From NCBI GenBank assembly GCA_025454175.1, contig JALOOX010000026.1:1-42804 (forward strand): DNA of 42,804 nucleotides, given 5' to 3'. The position numbers were made by a program, and so were the translations under genes. Numbering within the stretch: position 1 is the stretch's first letter; each line of letters opens with the position of its first letter. The DNA comes from Syntrophobacteraceae bacterium. Its GTDB lineage: Bacteria > Desulfobacterota > Syntrophobacteria > Syntrophobacterales > Syntrophobacteraceae. The notes below the pieces were generated by a model that was not told the DNA's origin, searched no databases, and saw only the letters and a list, made by a program, of their open reading frames with translations. Of this stretch, positions 34,484 to 42,270 are shown in pieces.

Positions 34484-34861
34484 ATGGCTGAAAGAATGCA
34501 GGTTTACAAGTGCGGGATTTGTGGAAACATCGTGGACGTTCTCCACGGCGGTGGCGGGGAGCTTGTTTGCTGTGGGCAGGCGATGACGCTCTTTGTCGAA
34601 AACACGGTGGATGCCGCCAAGGAAAAGCATGTGCCGGTCATCGAGCGGACGGACCAGGGGATCAGGGTGAAAGTCGGGAGCGTGCCCCATCCCATGGAAG
34701 AGAAGCACTACATTGAATGGGTGGAAGTCATCGCGGGGGACAAGGTCTATCGGCAGTTCCTCAAACCCGGGGAGAGTCCGGAGGCACTGTTCTGCGCCGA
34801 GGCCGGGCCGGTGGTGGCCAGGGAGTACTGCAATCTCCACGGACTCTGGAAGGCTTCCTGA
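34484..34861 (+). CDS. dfx: Desulfoferrodoxin (2Fe superoxide reductase)
   Basis: 125 residues. The desulforedoxin-like centre has C10-x2-C13 and C29-C30. The catalytic iron site has H49 (EKHVP), H69 (VPHP), H75 (EEKHY), C116 and H119 (CNLHG), and K48 is the conserved lysine. All ligands are intact, so it should reduce superoxide to peroxide without making oxygen, in the cytoplasm of an anaerobe. GAGGAGGT stands 5 bases before the ATG at 34484 (a GTG three bases earlier is less likely). cydA begins 165 bases later on the same strand. Confidence 0.97.
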   Translation: MAERMQVYKCGICGNIVDVLHGGGGELVCCGQAMTLFVENTVDAAKEKHVPVIERTDQGIRVKVGSVPHPMEEKHYIEWVEVIAGDKVYRQFLKPGESPEALFCAEAGPVVAREYCNLHGLWKAS

Positions 34862-35026
34862 GCACCCGCGTTAGAGGGGTGAATGTGCCGACGGCACCTC
34901 CTCGTCATGCTCTCCTGTCTTCGGCTTGAATCCACCGTGGCTCCTGGGTTTCGGATTCCCGCCGGAGGCAGGCGGACGTGACGCTCAACTCCGTGAAGCT
35001 CAAGCAACCAGAAAAGGAGACTGAGC

Positions 35027-36352
35027 ATGGACGTTCTGTTATTGTCCCGGCTGCAGTTCGCCGTCGCGACGTTCTTTCACTTCCTCTTCGTCCCCCTCAC
35101 CCTGGGGCTTTCTCTCATGATCGCCATCATGGAAACGAGGTATGTGCGGACGGGTGACGAGGAATACAAGAGGATGGCGAAGTTCTGGGGCAAGATCTTT
35201 CTGATCAATTTCGCCATCGGTGTCGTGACCGGGATCACCCTCGAATTTCAGTTCGGGACCAACTGGTCCAGGTACTCCCGCTACGTTGGCGATGTCTTCG
35301 GCTCCCTGCTCGCCATCGAGGCCTCGGTGGCCTTCTTTCTCGAGTCCACCTTCATCGGCGTCTGGGCTTTCGGGTGGAAGCGCCTTTCGCCCAAGGCGCA
35401 CGCCGTGAGCATCTGGCTGGTGGCCCTCGCCGCCAACGTCTCGTCTTTCTTCATTCTCATGGCCAACGCCTGGATGCAGCACCCCGTGGGATACACCATT
35501 CGAAACGGCCGGGCGGAGCTCACGGATTTCTTCGCCGTGGCGACCCAGTCCTACGCGGTGCACCAGATCATCCACACCCTGGCCGGGGCTTACATTCTCG
35601 GGGGATTTTTCGTGATGGGCGTGAGCGCCTACCATCTCCTGAGAAGGCAAAACGTCGACTTCTTCACCAAATCCTTCCGGATGGGGCTTACCTTCGCGCT
35701 CATCTTTTCCGTCGTGGTAGTGGTGCAGGGCCACGCCAACGGAGCCAAGGTCGCCGAGGCGCAGCCGACCAAGCTGGCGGCGATGGAGTCGCTCTGGGAA
35801 ACGCGACAGAGCGCTCCGCAGTATCTGCTGGTGATCCCGGACGAGAAGAACGAGCGCAACCGGCTCGAATTTGGAGAAATCCCCGGATTGCTGAGCCTTC
35901 TGGCCTACCATGACACCCAGGCGTCGGTGAAGGGGCTCAAGGATTTTCCCAGTGACGAGAGACCGCCCGTGACCATCACCTTCATCGCGTTCCGCATCAT
36001 GGTGGGGCTTGGCTTCCTCTTTCTTCCTCTGAGCGTCGTCGGGTGGTTCAAGCGAAACCGTCTCCTGGATTCACCGGGGTATCTCAAAGTCTTGCTGTAC
36101 GCGATCCCGCTTCCTTATATCGCGCTGCAGGCCGGATGGATCGTGGCCGAGGTCGGGCGGCAGCCCTGGGTGGTCTACGGGGTGATGAAGACGGCGGACG
36201 CGGTCTCTCCCATCGCCGTTTCCCAGGTCATGACCTCACTGATCGCCTTCATCGGTGTGTACACGTTGCTGGGCATCGTGGCGTTCTACCTGATCGCATC
36301 AGCCGCGCGGAAGGGGCCTGCACCCGCCGTGGCTGCGGTATCGTCCAAGTAA
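35027..36352 (+). CDS. cydA: Cytochrome bd oxidase subunit I
   Basis: 441 residues, about nine membrane segments. Haem ligands are H18 (FFHFLFVPLTLG), H183 (IIHTLAG) and M325 (FRIMVGLG). The acidic pair E98 and E106 and the motif GRQPW (377-381) are conserved. The Q-loop is of the short type, which explains the length compared with E. coli (522). It reduces oxygen to water with quinol at the inner membrane. GGAGACTGAGC precedes the ATG. Linked to superoxide reductase here, it probably serves to remove oxygen. Confidence 0.97.
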   Translation: MDVLLLSRLQFAVATFFHFLFVPLTLGLSLMIAIMETRYVRTGDEEYKRMAKFWGKIFLINFAIGVVTGITLEFQFGTNWSRYSRYVGDVFGSLLAIEASVAFFLESTFIGVWAFGWKRLSPKAHAVSIWLVALAANVSSFFILMANAWMQHPVGYTIRNGRAELTDFFAVATQSYAVHQIIHTLAGAYILGGFFVMGVSAYHLLRRQNVDFFTKSFRMGLTFALIFSVVVVVQGHANGAKVAEAQPTKLAAMESLWETRQSAPQYLLVIPDEKNERNRLEFGEIPGLLSLLAYHDTQASVKGLKDFPSDERPPVTITFIAFRIMVGLGFLFLPLSVVGWFKRNRLLDSPGYLKVLLYAIPLPYIALQAGWIVAEVGRQPWVVYGVMKTADAVSPIAVSQVMTSLIAFIGVYTLLGIVAFYLIASAARKGPAPAVAAVSSK

Positions 36353-36367
36353 AGGGAGGGGTGGAAG

Positions 36368-37408
36368 ATGTTCGAGTCCATATGGTTCGCGTTGTGGGGC
36401 ATTCTGTGGGCCGTCTATTTCATGATGGACGGCTTCGACCTGGGGCTGGGCACCCTGATGCCGGTCCTGGGGAAAACCGAGGAGGACAGGAAGACCATTC
36501 TGAACGCCATGGGACCATTCTGGAACGGCAACGAGGTCTGGCTCATCACGGCCGGCGGAGTCACCTTTGCCGCTTTTCCCACGACTTACGCCGTCATGTT
36601 CAGCGGGCTTTACTCGGCGCTCATGATCATCCTTTTCGCTCTCATCATGCGGGGCATCTCCATGGAATACCGGGGTCAGCGGAGTGATCCACGCTGGCGC
36701 TCCGTCTGGGATCTGTTCATCGTCCTGGGGAGCTTCCTGCCCGCCCTGCTCCTTGGAGTCGCTTTCGCCAATATCTTCAAGGGGATACCCATCGACGAGG
36801 CGGGCGTCTACCAGGGGACGCTCTTCACCCTCCTCAACCCTTACGGCATCCTGGGCGGGGTCTTCTTCGTGGTGATGTTCATGGTCCATGGCGCCCTGTG
36901 GCTGGCCGTCAAGTCCGAGGGGGAAATCCATGACCGCGCGGTGGCTCTGGCGGGGAAGCTCTGGATGGCACTGGCCGTGGTGGCCGTTGCCTTCCTGGTG
37001 GCCACCTGGTTCGCCACGCGGCTTTACGACAATTATCTGAACAATCCGCTCCTATACGTGGTCCCCATCATTCTCATCCCCCTCATCGTCGTGAGCTCCC
37101 TGGTGCTCGTCGGCGTTTTCATCGGCCGAAGGGAGTACTGGAAGGCGTGGTTCTCCTCGAGCGGCCTCATCGTGGGCTCGACGCTGTTCGGCGTGGCGGG
37201 ACTCTATCCAAACCTCCTGCCTTCGAGCCTCGATCCCCAGTTCAGCCTGACCATCTACAACTCGGCATCCAGCCCGCTCACCCTGAAAATCATGCTGGGC
37301 GTGGCCCTCACGTGCATTCCCATTGTGATCGCCTACCAGGTCTGGGCCCATCGAGTCTTCAAGGATATGCTGGAAGAAGATGAGCTGGCCTACGAAGAAG
37401 GCCACTAA
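36368..37408 (+). CDS. cydB: Cytochrome bd oxidase subunit II
   Basis: 346 residues, about eight to nine membrane segments. The N-terminal family motif is YFMMDGFDLGLG, followed by NGNEVWLITAGGVTFAAFPTTYA. It starts 15 bases after cydA with GGGAGGGGTGGAAG upstream, and completes the bd oxidase. The C-terminus ends in an acidic tail (EEDELAYEEGH). No CydX-like peptide directly follows. Confidence 0.97.
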   Translation: MFESIWFALWGILWAVYFMMDGFDLGLGTLMPVLGKTEEDRKTILNAMGPFWNGNEVWLITAGGVTFAAFPTTYAVMFSGLYSALMIILFALIMRGISMEYRGQRSDPRWRSVWDLFIVLGSFLPALLLGVAFANIFKGIPIDEAGVYQGTLFTLLNPYGILGGVFFVVMFMVHGALWLAVKSEGEIHDRAVALAGKLWMALAVVAVAFLVATWFATRLYDNYLNNPLLYVVPIILIPLIVVSSLVLVGVFIGRREYWKAWFSSSGLIVGSTLFGVAGLYPNLLPSSLDPQFSLTIYNSASSPLTLKIMLGVALTCIPIVIAYQVWAHRVFKDMLEEDELAYEEGH

Positions 37409-37440
37409 TACAGTCGGCTGGAAATGGACCGCCCGGAGAA

Positions 37441-37472
37441 GCCGGCTCCCAGGCTCGAGCTTGGGAGCCGGC
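37441..37472 (+). terminator. Strong 11-bp hairpin after cydB
   Basis: GCCGGCTCCCA (37441-37451) pairs perfectly with TGGGAGCCGGC (37462-37472) around a 10-base loop, 32 bases after the cydB stop. No T-run follows, but position and stem strength suit the end of the oxygen-defence unit. Confidence 0.6.
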
Positions 37473-37563
37473 GACCGGGATCTCAAAAACCGATCCGGCT
37501 CTTCCGCCCAGGCACACTGAGAGCCTGTTTGGGAATGGCAGGCCGGCACGGAGGAACTGGATC

Positions 37564-37715
37564 GGCCGGGACGCAACCCGTTATGGGCCGGGACGCAACC
37601 CGGCCCTACCAGCAAGAGAACGGACGGCCGCACCAGCAAGGTTATATCACGGTCGGGTAAAGGCCTGGCCTGCCGAAAAGGTTATTGAGCGGTAGGGCCG
37701 GGTTGCGTCCCGCCC
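37564..37715. repeat. Cluster of REP-like palindromic units
   Basis: Two forward units, GGCCGGGACGCAACCCG (37564-37580) and GGGCCGGGACGCAACCCGGC.. (37585-37610), are followed by one inverted unit GGTAGGGCCGGGTTGCGTCC.. (37691-37715). The inverted unit matches the second forward unit over 22 bases without mismatch. The full unit can itself fold (GGGCCGGG / CCCGGCCC, 6-base loop). These resemble dispersed REP-type elements; no transposase is present. Apart from the terminator and one tiny ORF, 37409-37975 holds no gene I can support. Confidence 0.65.
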
Positions 37716-37847
37716 GGCGCTGGCTCACCCCCACCCGCGACAGCAGGATGAGCAATACCGGACAGGCTCTGAGGGACGTCGACCGACGCCGGGGCGTATG
37801 GGTGCCGCTCGGCGGATCCGGGTCTAACCCTTGAAAGGACGCGGAGC

Positions 37848-37955
37848 ATGAACAGGATCAACTGGATTTTCATGCCGGCTTTGGCGGCCTGTCTCGCCGA
37901 CGAAGCGGTCAAAGTCCTGGAGAACTGGATCGCCGCCGGAGCCACGGGTGAATAG
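37848..37955 (+). CDS. Possible 35-residue peptide
   Basis: ATG to TAG open frame starting MNRINWIFMPALAACLADEA, with AAGGA 9 bases and GGAG nearer upstream. The first half is moderately hydrophobic. It lies alone between the REP-like cluster and the convergent DUF5658 gene. It lacks the clear single membrane helix of CydX, so I do not call it that. Low confidence. Confidence 0.25.
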   Translation: MNRINWIFMPALAACLADEAVKVLENWIAAGATGE

Positions 37956-37975
37956 TGCGCCGAGCTGGAACGCTT

Positions 37976-38458
37976 TTAAGGGATGTAGACGAAAACGAGG
38001 AAGAGCTCGTAGACCACAAGGAGCGCATAGAGGATGGGAACCGGCAGGAGCAGGCTCTTCCCCGTGATGCGGCCTTTGAACAAGGGGTAATCCTTGTGGA
38101 TGAGCAGCCAGGTGAGAGCGGCCCCGGTGATCGTATACTTGACCGCGAGGAACTGCATGGGGCCGATTTTGATGAAGTAGTCCATCACGGGGTTGAGCTC
38201 CTGGGCTCCCCGGCTCAGCAGATGGAGCGTCATGAAGGCGTCGGTCAGGCAGAGGACGAGGGAGGCCACTACAGCCGAAACGGAGCGCCAGCCGTAGCGG
38301 TCGACGTAATAGTGGATCAGCCGGTCTTCCTTGCGCCTCCCGTAGCGTCTCGACCCGAGGAGGCTGCTCAGGGAGAAGGGCGAGGTGGGCTTCCTGCGGC
38401 GGTCCGTGCCGCTTCGTCTCTCAACAAAGTCGGATGATGCAGCCATCTCGTGAGACAT
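37976..38458 (-). CDS. DUF5658-type membrane protein
   Basis: 160 residues. A basic cytoplasmic N-terminus with FVERRSGTDRRR precedes three hydrophobic segments (about 60-83, 100-118, 133-158). LTDAFMTLHLLSRGAQELNPVMDYF and the VKYTITGAALTWLLIHK region fit the DUF5658 pattern as I recall it. GAAGGA stands about 8 bases before the ATG. The function is unknown. Confidence 0.75.
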   Translation of the reverse strand: MSHEMAASSDFVERRSGTDRRRKPTSPFSLSSLLGSRRYGRRKEDRLIHYYVDRYGWRSVSAVVASLVLCLTDAFMTLHLLSRGAQELNPVMDYFIKIGPMQFLAVKYTITGAALTWLLIHKDYPLFKGRITGKSLLLPVPILYALLVVYELFLVFVYIP

Positions 38459-38559
38459 GGGGCGTCCTTCTCCTTACCGAGGTTCCACGATCCATGAACC
38501 GTCCGTCCGAGGTCCACAGGCGGCTTGAACATACCGGATCGGCGAGGGATTGGCAAGAG

Positions 38560-38696
38560 GAGCAGATAATTCTGTCTTTCACATAGGAGCCGAAAAGAAT
38601 GATCTTCTTGGGCCTGGCAACCTCGATGATCTTCTTGATGGCGGCTTCAGCCTTTTCCTGTGTGATTTCCCAAGATGGGTTGGGAGAAAATTTCAT
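38560..38696 (-). pseudogene. Truncated MNT-type nucleotidyltransferase
   Basis: The minus-strand frame starts with a good ribosome site (GAGGTGATCC-ATG) and reads a helix (ITQEKAEAAIKKIIEVA), then PKKIILFGSYVKD. This is the start of a minimal nucleotidyltransferase, including the GS of the active site. The next expected residues (an xSDxDL strand) are missing; the frame runs into unrelated Cys/Arg-rich sequence. The family's second metal motif is not found nearby, so this is a 5' remnant. GC is lower than around it. A complete member of the family lies at 41821. Confidence 0.6.
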
Positions 38697-38952
38697 GGAT
38701 CACCTCATGAAGACAATCTGCATTGGCCCGTTTTGGCGTCCAAATCCGAAAACTTTGATGTGACGAAACCCGCCGCGTGGTGTGAATATACGGAGCCCTC
38801 TCATTGCGGTCGAGCACAAACTGCCGGCCAAAACGACCGATCAACTCACGGTCTCCAGACGTTAGCTCAATATCATCGACTGTTTGTGGCATGATCACCA
38901 TGCTCCGTGAACGGGTATCGGATTCCCCAATTACCTTTCGGGCCGCATGCAT
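38647..38952 (-). CDS. Possible 101-residue protein in a low-GC patch
   Basis: ATG start with GGTGGAG upstream; the sequence begins MHAARKVIGESDTRSRSMVI and has balanced composition. Its end overlaps the start of the truncated nucleotidyltransferase by about 50 bases, so the true 3' end may be disturbed. Base composition (roughly half GC) differs from the flanking genes, which suggests transferred DNA. I do not recognise it; part of a decayed accessory module is plausible. Confidence 0.35.
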   Translation of the reverse strand: MHAARKVIGESDTRSRSMVIMPQTVDDIELTSGDRELIGRFGRQFVLDRNERAPYIHTTRRVSSHQSFRIWTPKRANADCLHEVIHEIFSQPILGNHTGKG

Positions 38953-39006
38953 GGTAAAGTCTCCACCTGAGCAGGGACCAACAGCTGTATTCAAGAAGGG
39001 AAAAGT

Positions 39007-39753
39007 GTGAGGAGAGCTGCCAAAGAGAGTCCGCCAGGGGAGGTGCTGCTTCCGTTTTCCCGGGAGTGCCGGATGGCGCGCTTTCGCCGGCGAGAGAAGC
39101 GCTTTCGGGTGGAAGTCGAGCTGGACGGCGTTCTCACATGGGTCCACTGCAACAACTCGGGGAGCATGCTGGGCCTGCTGCGGGAAGGGTGCGAGGTGCT
39201 CATCTCCCCCGCGGCCCGGCCCGGACGTCGCCTCGGCCATACCCTGGAGATGGTGAAATGGGACGGATTCTGGGTGGGGGTCAACACCCTCACCCCCAAT
39301 CGGCTGCTCAAGAAGGGCTGGGAAAAGGGGCTCCTGCCCGAGGCTGCCGCCTACACGTCCATGAAGCCCGAGGCGACGGTGGGCGGAAGCCGCCTGGATG
39401 CGTGCTTCGAAGGGCCGTCCGGGCGGCTCTGGGTGGAAGCCAAGAACGTCACCCTGGTGGAGGAGGAGGTGGGCTGCTTTCCCGACGCGGTGACCGAGAG
39501 GGGGCACAAGCACCTCCGCGAGCTCATGGCCTTGAGGCATCAAGGAGACCGCGTGGCCTGTTTCTACCTGATTCAAAGGCCGGATGCCCGTTGCTTCGGG
39601 CCCGCGGACTTCATCGACGCCGAGTTCGCCCGCCTTTTCGACGAGGCTGTGGCCGTGGGCGTGGAAGCCTGGCCCTACCGGGCGATCCTTTCGCCGGCGG
39701 GCATCGGTCTCGGCGAGCGTTTGCCCCTCAGGAAGTCCAGGCCTGACCGATGA
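39007..39753 (+). CDS. sfsA: SfsA family protein (sugar fermentation stimulation homologue)
   Basis: 248 residues. An N-terminal OB-like part (ARFRRREKRFRVEVELDG..WVHCNNSGSM) is followed by a PD-(D/E)xK nuclease-like core (GSRLDACFE..RLWVEAKNVTLVEE) and PDAVTERGHKHLRELM, all SfsA marks. Two to three catalytic acids and the Lys of EAKNV are present. The family may bind DNA, but its role is poorly known. The start is GTG with AAGGGAAAAGT upstream; an ATG at 39073 would cut conserved residues. Confidence 0.93.
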   Translation: MRRAAKESPPGEVLLPFSRECRMARFRRREKRFRVEVELDGVLTWVHCNNSGSMLGLLREGCEVLISPAARPGRRLGHTLEMVKWDGFWVGVNTLTPNRLLKKGWEKGLLPEAAAYTSMKPEATVGGSRLDACFEGPSGRLWVEAKNVTLVEEEVGCFPDAVTERGHKHLRELMALRHQGDRVACFYLIQRPDARCFGPADFIDAEFARLFDEAVAVGVEAWPYRAILSPAGIGLGERLPLRKSRPDR

Positions 39754-39769
39754 TCCACTTTGAAAAGTT

Positions 39770-39793
39770 TCAAGTTTAACGTGTCAAGTTTAA
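39770..39793. repeat. Short direct repeat TCAAGTTTAA
   Basis: TCAAGTTTAA occurs at 39770-39779 and 39784-39793, just after sfsA. A related inverted form (TTGAAACTTGACA) is found near 42669-42680. It could be a fragment of a dispersed AT-rich intergenic repeat. Confidence 0.35.
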
Positions 39794-39868
39794 AGTTGAA
39801 AACCACCCTTTCTTGAGCCAGTTCTCATGGGTTCCGGTGCGCCCGGGGGGGGATGGGCAACTGCACCT

Positions 39869-40291
39869 TCAGTGATCAACGGGCGCCTCTTCCCCCTTCT
39901 TCTCGGTGATGATGCTGAACGCGGTACACCCTCCGAGCTTCACGCCGTCCACCACCTTGATGAGCATTTCCACGTGGGCCTGCTGGTCGGCCTTGATGCG
40001 TATGGACGTTTCGTTTTCGGCGGCCAGTCTTTCGCGGACGATGTCCGGAAGGGCTTCGACCTCGATCTGGTCATCCCCCACATAGACGTTCCCTTCCGGC
40101 GACAACGAGATCACGAGGGGGGACACCGCCTGGGATTCCGCCGTCTGAGACTCGGGCAGCCGGATCCGGATGCCCGAATCCACCGTGACGTTGTAGGTGA
40201 TGACGAAAAAGAGCAGGAGGTTGAAGACCACGTCCACCAGTGGGGCCATGTCGATGTGCGTGTGGCGTCGCTTTCTCCTCTCAAACTCCAT
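39869..40291 (-). CDS. exbD: ExbD/TolR-family biopolymer transport protein
   Basis: 140 residues. One N-terminal membrane helix (about 17-37) with the essential D20 in IDMAPLVDVVFNLLLFF, then a periplasmic domain (ISLSPEGNVYVGDDQIEVE, IRIKADQQAHVEMLIKVVDGVKLGG). It forms the proton channel with ExbB. AAAGG stands 8 bases before the ATG at 40291, which lies inside the end of exbB (11-base overlap). Last gene of the minus-strand tonB-exbB-exbD unit. Confidence 0.93.
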   Translation of the reverse strand: MEFERRKRRHTHIDMAPLVDVVFNLLLFFVITYNVTVDSGIRIRLPESQTAESQAVSPLVISLSPEGNVYVGDDQIEVEALPDIVRERLAAENETSIRIKADQQAHVEMLIKVVDGVKLGGCTAFSIITEKKGEEAPVDH

Positions 40292-40829
40292 TTCTGCGCC
40301 TTTCCATTCCCGTGAGGGCAACATCTTTCATGCGTACGGCGATGGCGTCCAGTCGAGCCTCCAGGAAATGGAGGGCCACGTGGGTGGGGAGTGCCACGAA
40401 GAGCCCGGCCGCCGTGGTGATGAGCGCCTCGTAGATCCCGCCGGCCACCATGGAGGGCTCCACACGGCCCACCGTTTGGCTCGCAATGACCCTGAAGGCC
40501 TGGATCATGCCCGTGACGGTTCCCGTGAAGCCGAGGAGGGGAGCGATGACCGAAATGAGGGCCAGAATCCCCAGCCCTTTCTCCAGCCTTCTGACCTGCT
40601 TGGTGCCGATGAAGGCGATCATCTTTTCGTCGAGCCCGTTGTCGATGCCCTCCAGAATGGGGCCCACCTCGGGCGGTTTCCTCCTCAGCACGGCCTCGTT
40701 GGAGTCCGACAGGCGATTGGCGGCGGACCAGTATTGAAGGGCTTTGGTGATGGCCAGGGCGAGGGCGACCACGGAACAAGTCAGGATGGGCCACATGAGC
40801 GGGCCGCCTTTCACAAAGAAATCAATCAT
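40281..40829 (-). CDS. exbB: ExbB/TolQ/MotA-family proton channel protein
   Basis: 182 residues, three membrane segments (about 10-30, 88-110, 138-160). The family region LISVIAPLLGFTGTVTGMIQAFRV and GGIYEALITTAAGLFVALPTHVALHFLEARLD are clear. It starts 7 bases before the end of tonB. GAGGAG at 8 bases favours the ATG at 40829 over the GTG at 40835. It energises TonB-dependent outer-membrane import with the proton gradient. Confidence 0.94.
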   Translation of the reverse strand: MIDFFVKGGPLMWPILTCSVVALALAITKALQYWSAANRLSDSNEAVLRRKPPEVGPILEGIDNGLDEKMIAFIGTKQVRRLEKGLGILALISVIAPLLGFTGTVTGMIQAFRVIASQTVGRVEPSMVAGGIYEALITTAAGLFVALPTHVALHFLEARLDAIAVRMKDVALTGMERRRNGV

Positions 40830-41556
40830 TTTCACTGCTCCTCAGGACGAATCTTACGGGCAACTGGGCCCGGCAGGCAACGGCCTTGCCGTTGATCCGC
40901 GCCGGACTGAACCTGGAGTCCCTGGCGGCGCGCACCGCCTCTTCATCGAATCCCGACCCCGCTCTCTTGAGCACCTCCACGTGCGTGAGGCTCCCCCGCT
41001 CATCGATGGTGAGCCGAAGGAGCACCGTGCCCTCCTTGCCCAGCTCGCGGGCCAACCGCGGATAGCGGGGCATGGCCTTGTGGAGGAAGCGGGGGCCGTC
41101 GCCGGCGCCGAAGGCGGCATCGATGGGGCCGCGCGGCGCGCTCAGGTTTGTTGCGGCCGCCAGTTTTCCGGGCTCCTCGGAAACCTGCTGCGCAGGGGGC
41201 GCTTCCACCGTTTGCGGCAGCTCCTCGGGCGGCGCAACGGGCTTTTTCCTCGGGGCCGGTTTCGGTTTGGGCGGCTTTGGGCGAGGGGGCTTCCGGGTCA
41301 GAACGGGCTCCTTGGGGAGCTCGACGGGCTCGGGCTCAATCTCCGGCTCTTCCGGCTCCGCAGGCTCTTCGGGGGGCGGCTGCGGCGCCGAAGCCGGCTC
41401 CACGGACGCAGCCTCCGGCGTCGCGCAGGTTTCCGGGATGAGCACGAGCTGCAGTTCGGGCAGATCGGGCTCGCGGGGGCTGACCCAATCGACGGGAATC
41501 CAGAAGATCAGCGTGTGTAAAAGGGCGGAAATGGCGAAGCCAAGCCAGAGCTGCAT
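40822..41556 (-). CDS. tonB: TonB-family energy transducer
   Basis: 244 residues. An N-terminal anchor (about 1-20) is followed by a long Pro/Glu/Lys linker (about 50-125, with PEEPAEPEEPEIEPEPVELP then KPPRPKPPKPKPAPRKKP). The TonB C-terminal domain (about 155-240) has AMPRYPRLARELGKEGTVLLRL and GFDEEAVRAARDSRFSPA. The acidic-then-basic linker spans the periplasm. It heads the tonB-exbB-exbD operon, with start/stop overlaps at both junctions. No TonB-dependent receptor is in the window. Confidence 0.93.
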   Translation of the reverse strand: MQLWLGFAISALLHTLIFWIPVDWVSPREPDLPELQLVLIPETCATPEAASVEPASAPQPPPEEPAEPEEPEIEPEPVELPKEPVLTRKPPRPKPPKPKPAPRKKPVAPPEELPQTVEAPPAQQVSEEPGKLAAATNLSAPRGPIDAAFGAGDGPRFLHKAMPRYPRLARELGKEGTVLLRLTIDERGSLTHVEVLKRAGSGFDEEAVRAARDSRFSPARINGKAVACRAQLPVRFVLRSSEND

Positions 41557-41759
41557 CGGTGAGCCGCTCCTGTGCAGGGTTCAACGCGAAAAGCCACGAG
41601 TCCCGTTGACATCCGCTTCCAGGCGGTCTCAGGGAGGGGTCGTGGCCCGTATGGTCGATTCAAACGTGACAGGCGGTTCCGGATCTCCGAATTACCGGAC
41701 CCTTGCGGCCTTGAGTCCGAAGGATTGCCGGATGACCGGAGATTGCTTCTCGTGACGGG

Positions 41760-41776
41760 GACACCTTCATGGTGTC
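41760..41776. terminator. Small hairpin in the gap before the MNT gene
   Basis: GACACC-TTCAT-GGTGTC, a 6-bp perfect stem. It lies in the 264-base gap between the tonB start and the MNT antitoxin gene, where I see no other feature. It could be a weak terminator or an operator; no T-run follows. Confidence 0.3.
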
Positions 41777-41820
41777 ATTGGGTGTGAGTCACTGCGGTTC
41801 CTTGATACTTCTTTTGACCG

Positions 41821-42270
41821 GTGTGCGTCAAGAGCTTGCTTCAAGGAGCTGCAGGGTCTCGGCGGAGAAGTTACGTGAATCACTTCTTTAAATCAGGACG
41901 GCGGGAGAAGGTCCGGCCCCTGGTCCTTTTCGGGTCGAGGGCCCTCGACAGGGCCGGGCCTCAAAGCGATGTGGACCTGGCTGTCCAGTTTCCCATCGGA
42001 TCTCGGGCCGACAAGCTCCGGCTCATCTTCGACCTCGAGGAGATTTTCTCCCCGCGCCGGGTGGATCTCGTGATCCTCACTCCGCTGACTCCGCCGCTCC
42101 TGCTCCATGAGATCTTCTCCCAAGGCCGCCCCCTCTATGAAGATGCGCCCGAAGAGTTTCGCAAGGCTCGGCTTCGGGCCTGGAAGCTCTACCAGGATAC
42201 GGCTCCCCTCAGGCAGTTGGAAAAGCGAGCCCTTGAGAGCTATGTGAGGAGCCGACGGCATGTCTCCTGA
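41821..42270 (+). CDS. mntA: MNT-type nucleotidyltransferase antitoxin (MntA-like)
   Basis: 149 residues. The active site reads VLFGSRA (G38-S39) then D50-V-D52 (GPQSDVDLAV), with a later RRVDLVIL strand supplying the third acid. MntA proteins neutralise their HEPN partner by adding AMP to a Tyr near the toxin's active site. The start is GTG; an in-frame GTG at 41875 with GGAGAAG upstream is possible and would give a shorter N-terminus. Its end overlaps the HEPN gene by 11 bases, the usual arrangement. The toxin gene is broken, so the antitoxin may be an orphan. Confidence 0.85.
   Translation: MCVKSLLQGAAGSRRRSYVNHFFKSGRREKVRPLVLFGSRALDRAGPQSDVDLAVQFPIGSRADKLRLIFDLEEIFSPRRVDLVILTPLTPPLLLHEIFSQGRPLYEDAPEEFRKARLRAWKLYQDTAPLRQLEKRALESYVRSRRHVS

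Noticed and set aside
37561..37720. Possible CRISPR array
   Set aside because: There are only three units, in mixed orientation, with unequal spacing and no cas genes. They are palindromic REP-like elements.
38451..38457. Extra TGAGACA/TGTCTCA half-sites (also 3020-3026 and 31285-31291)
   Set aside because: A 7-mer on either strand is expected about five times in a window this long. None of these is paired as a palindrome or close to a sigma-54 promoter.
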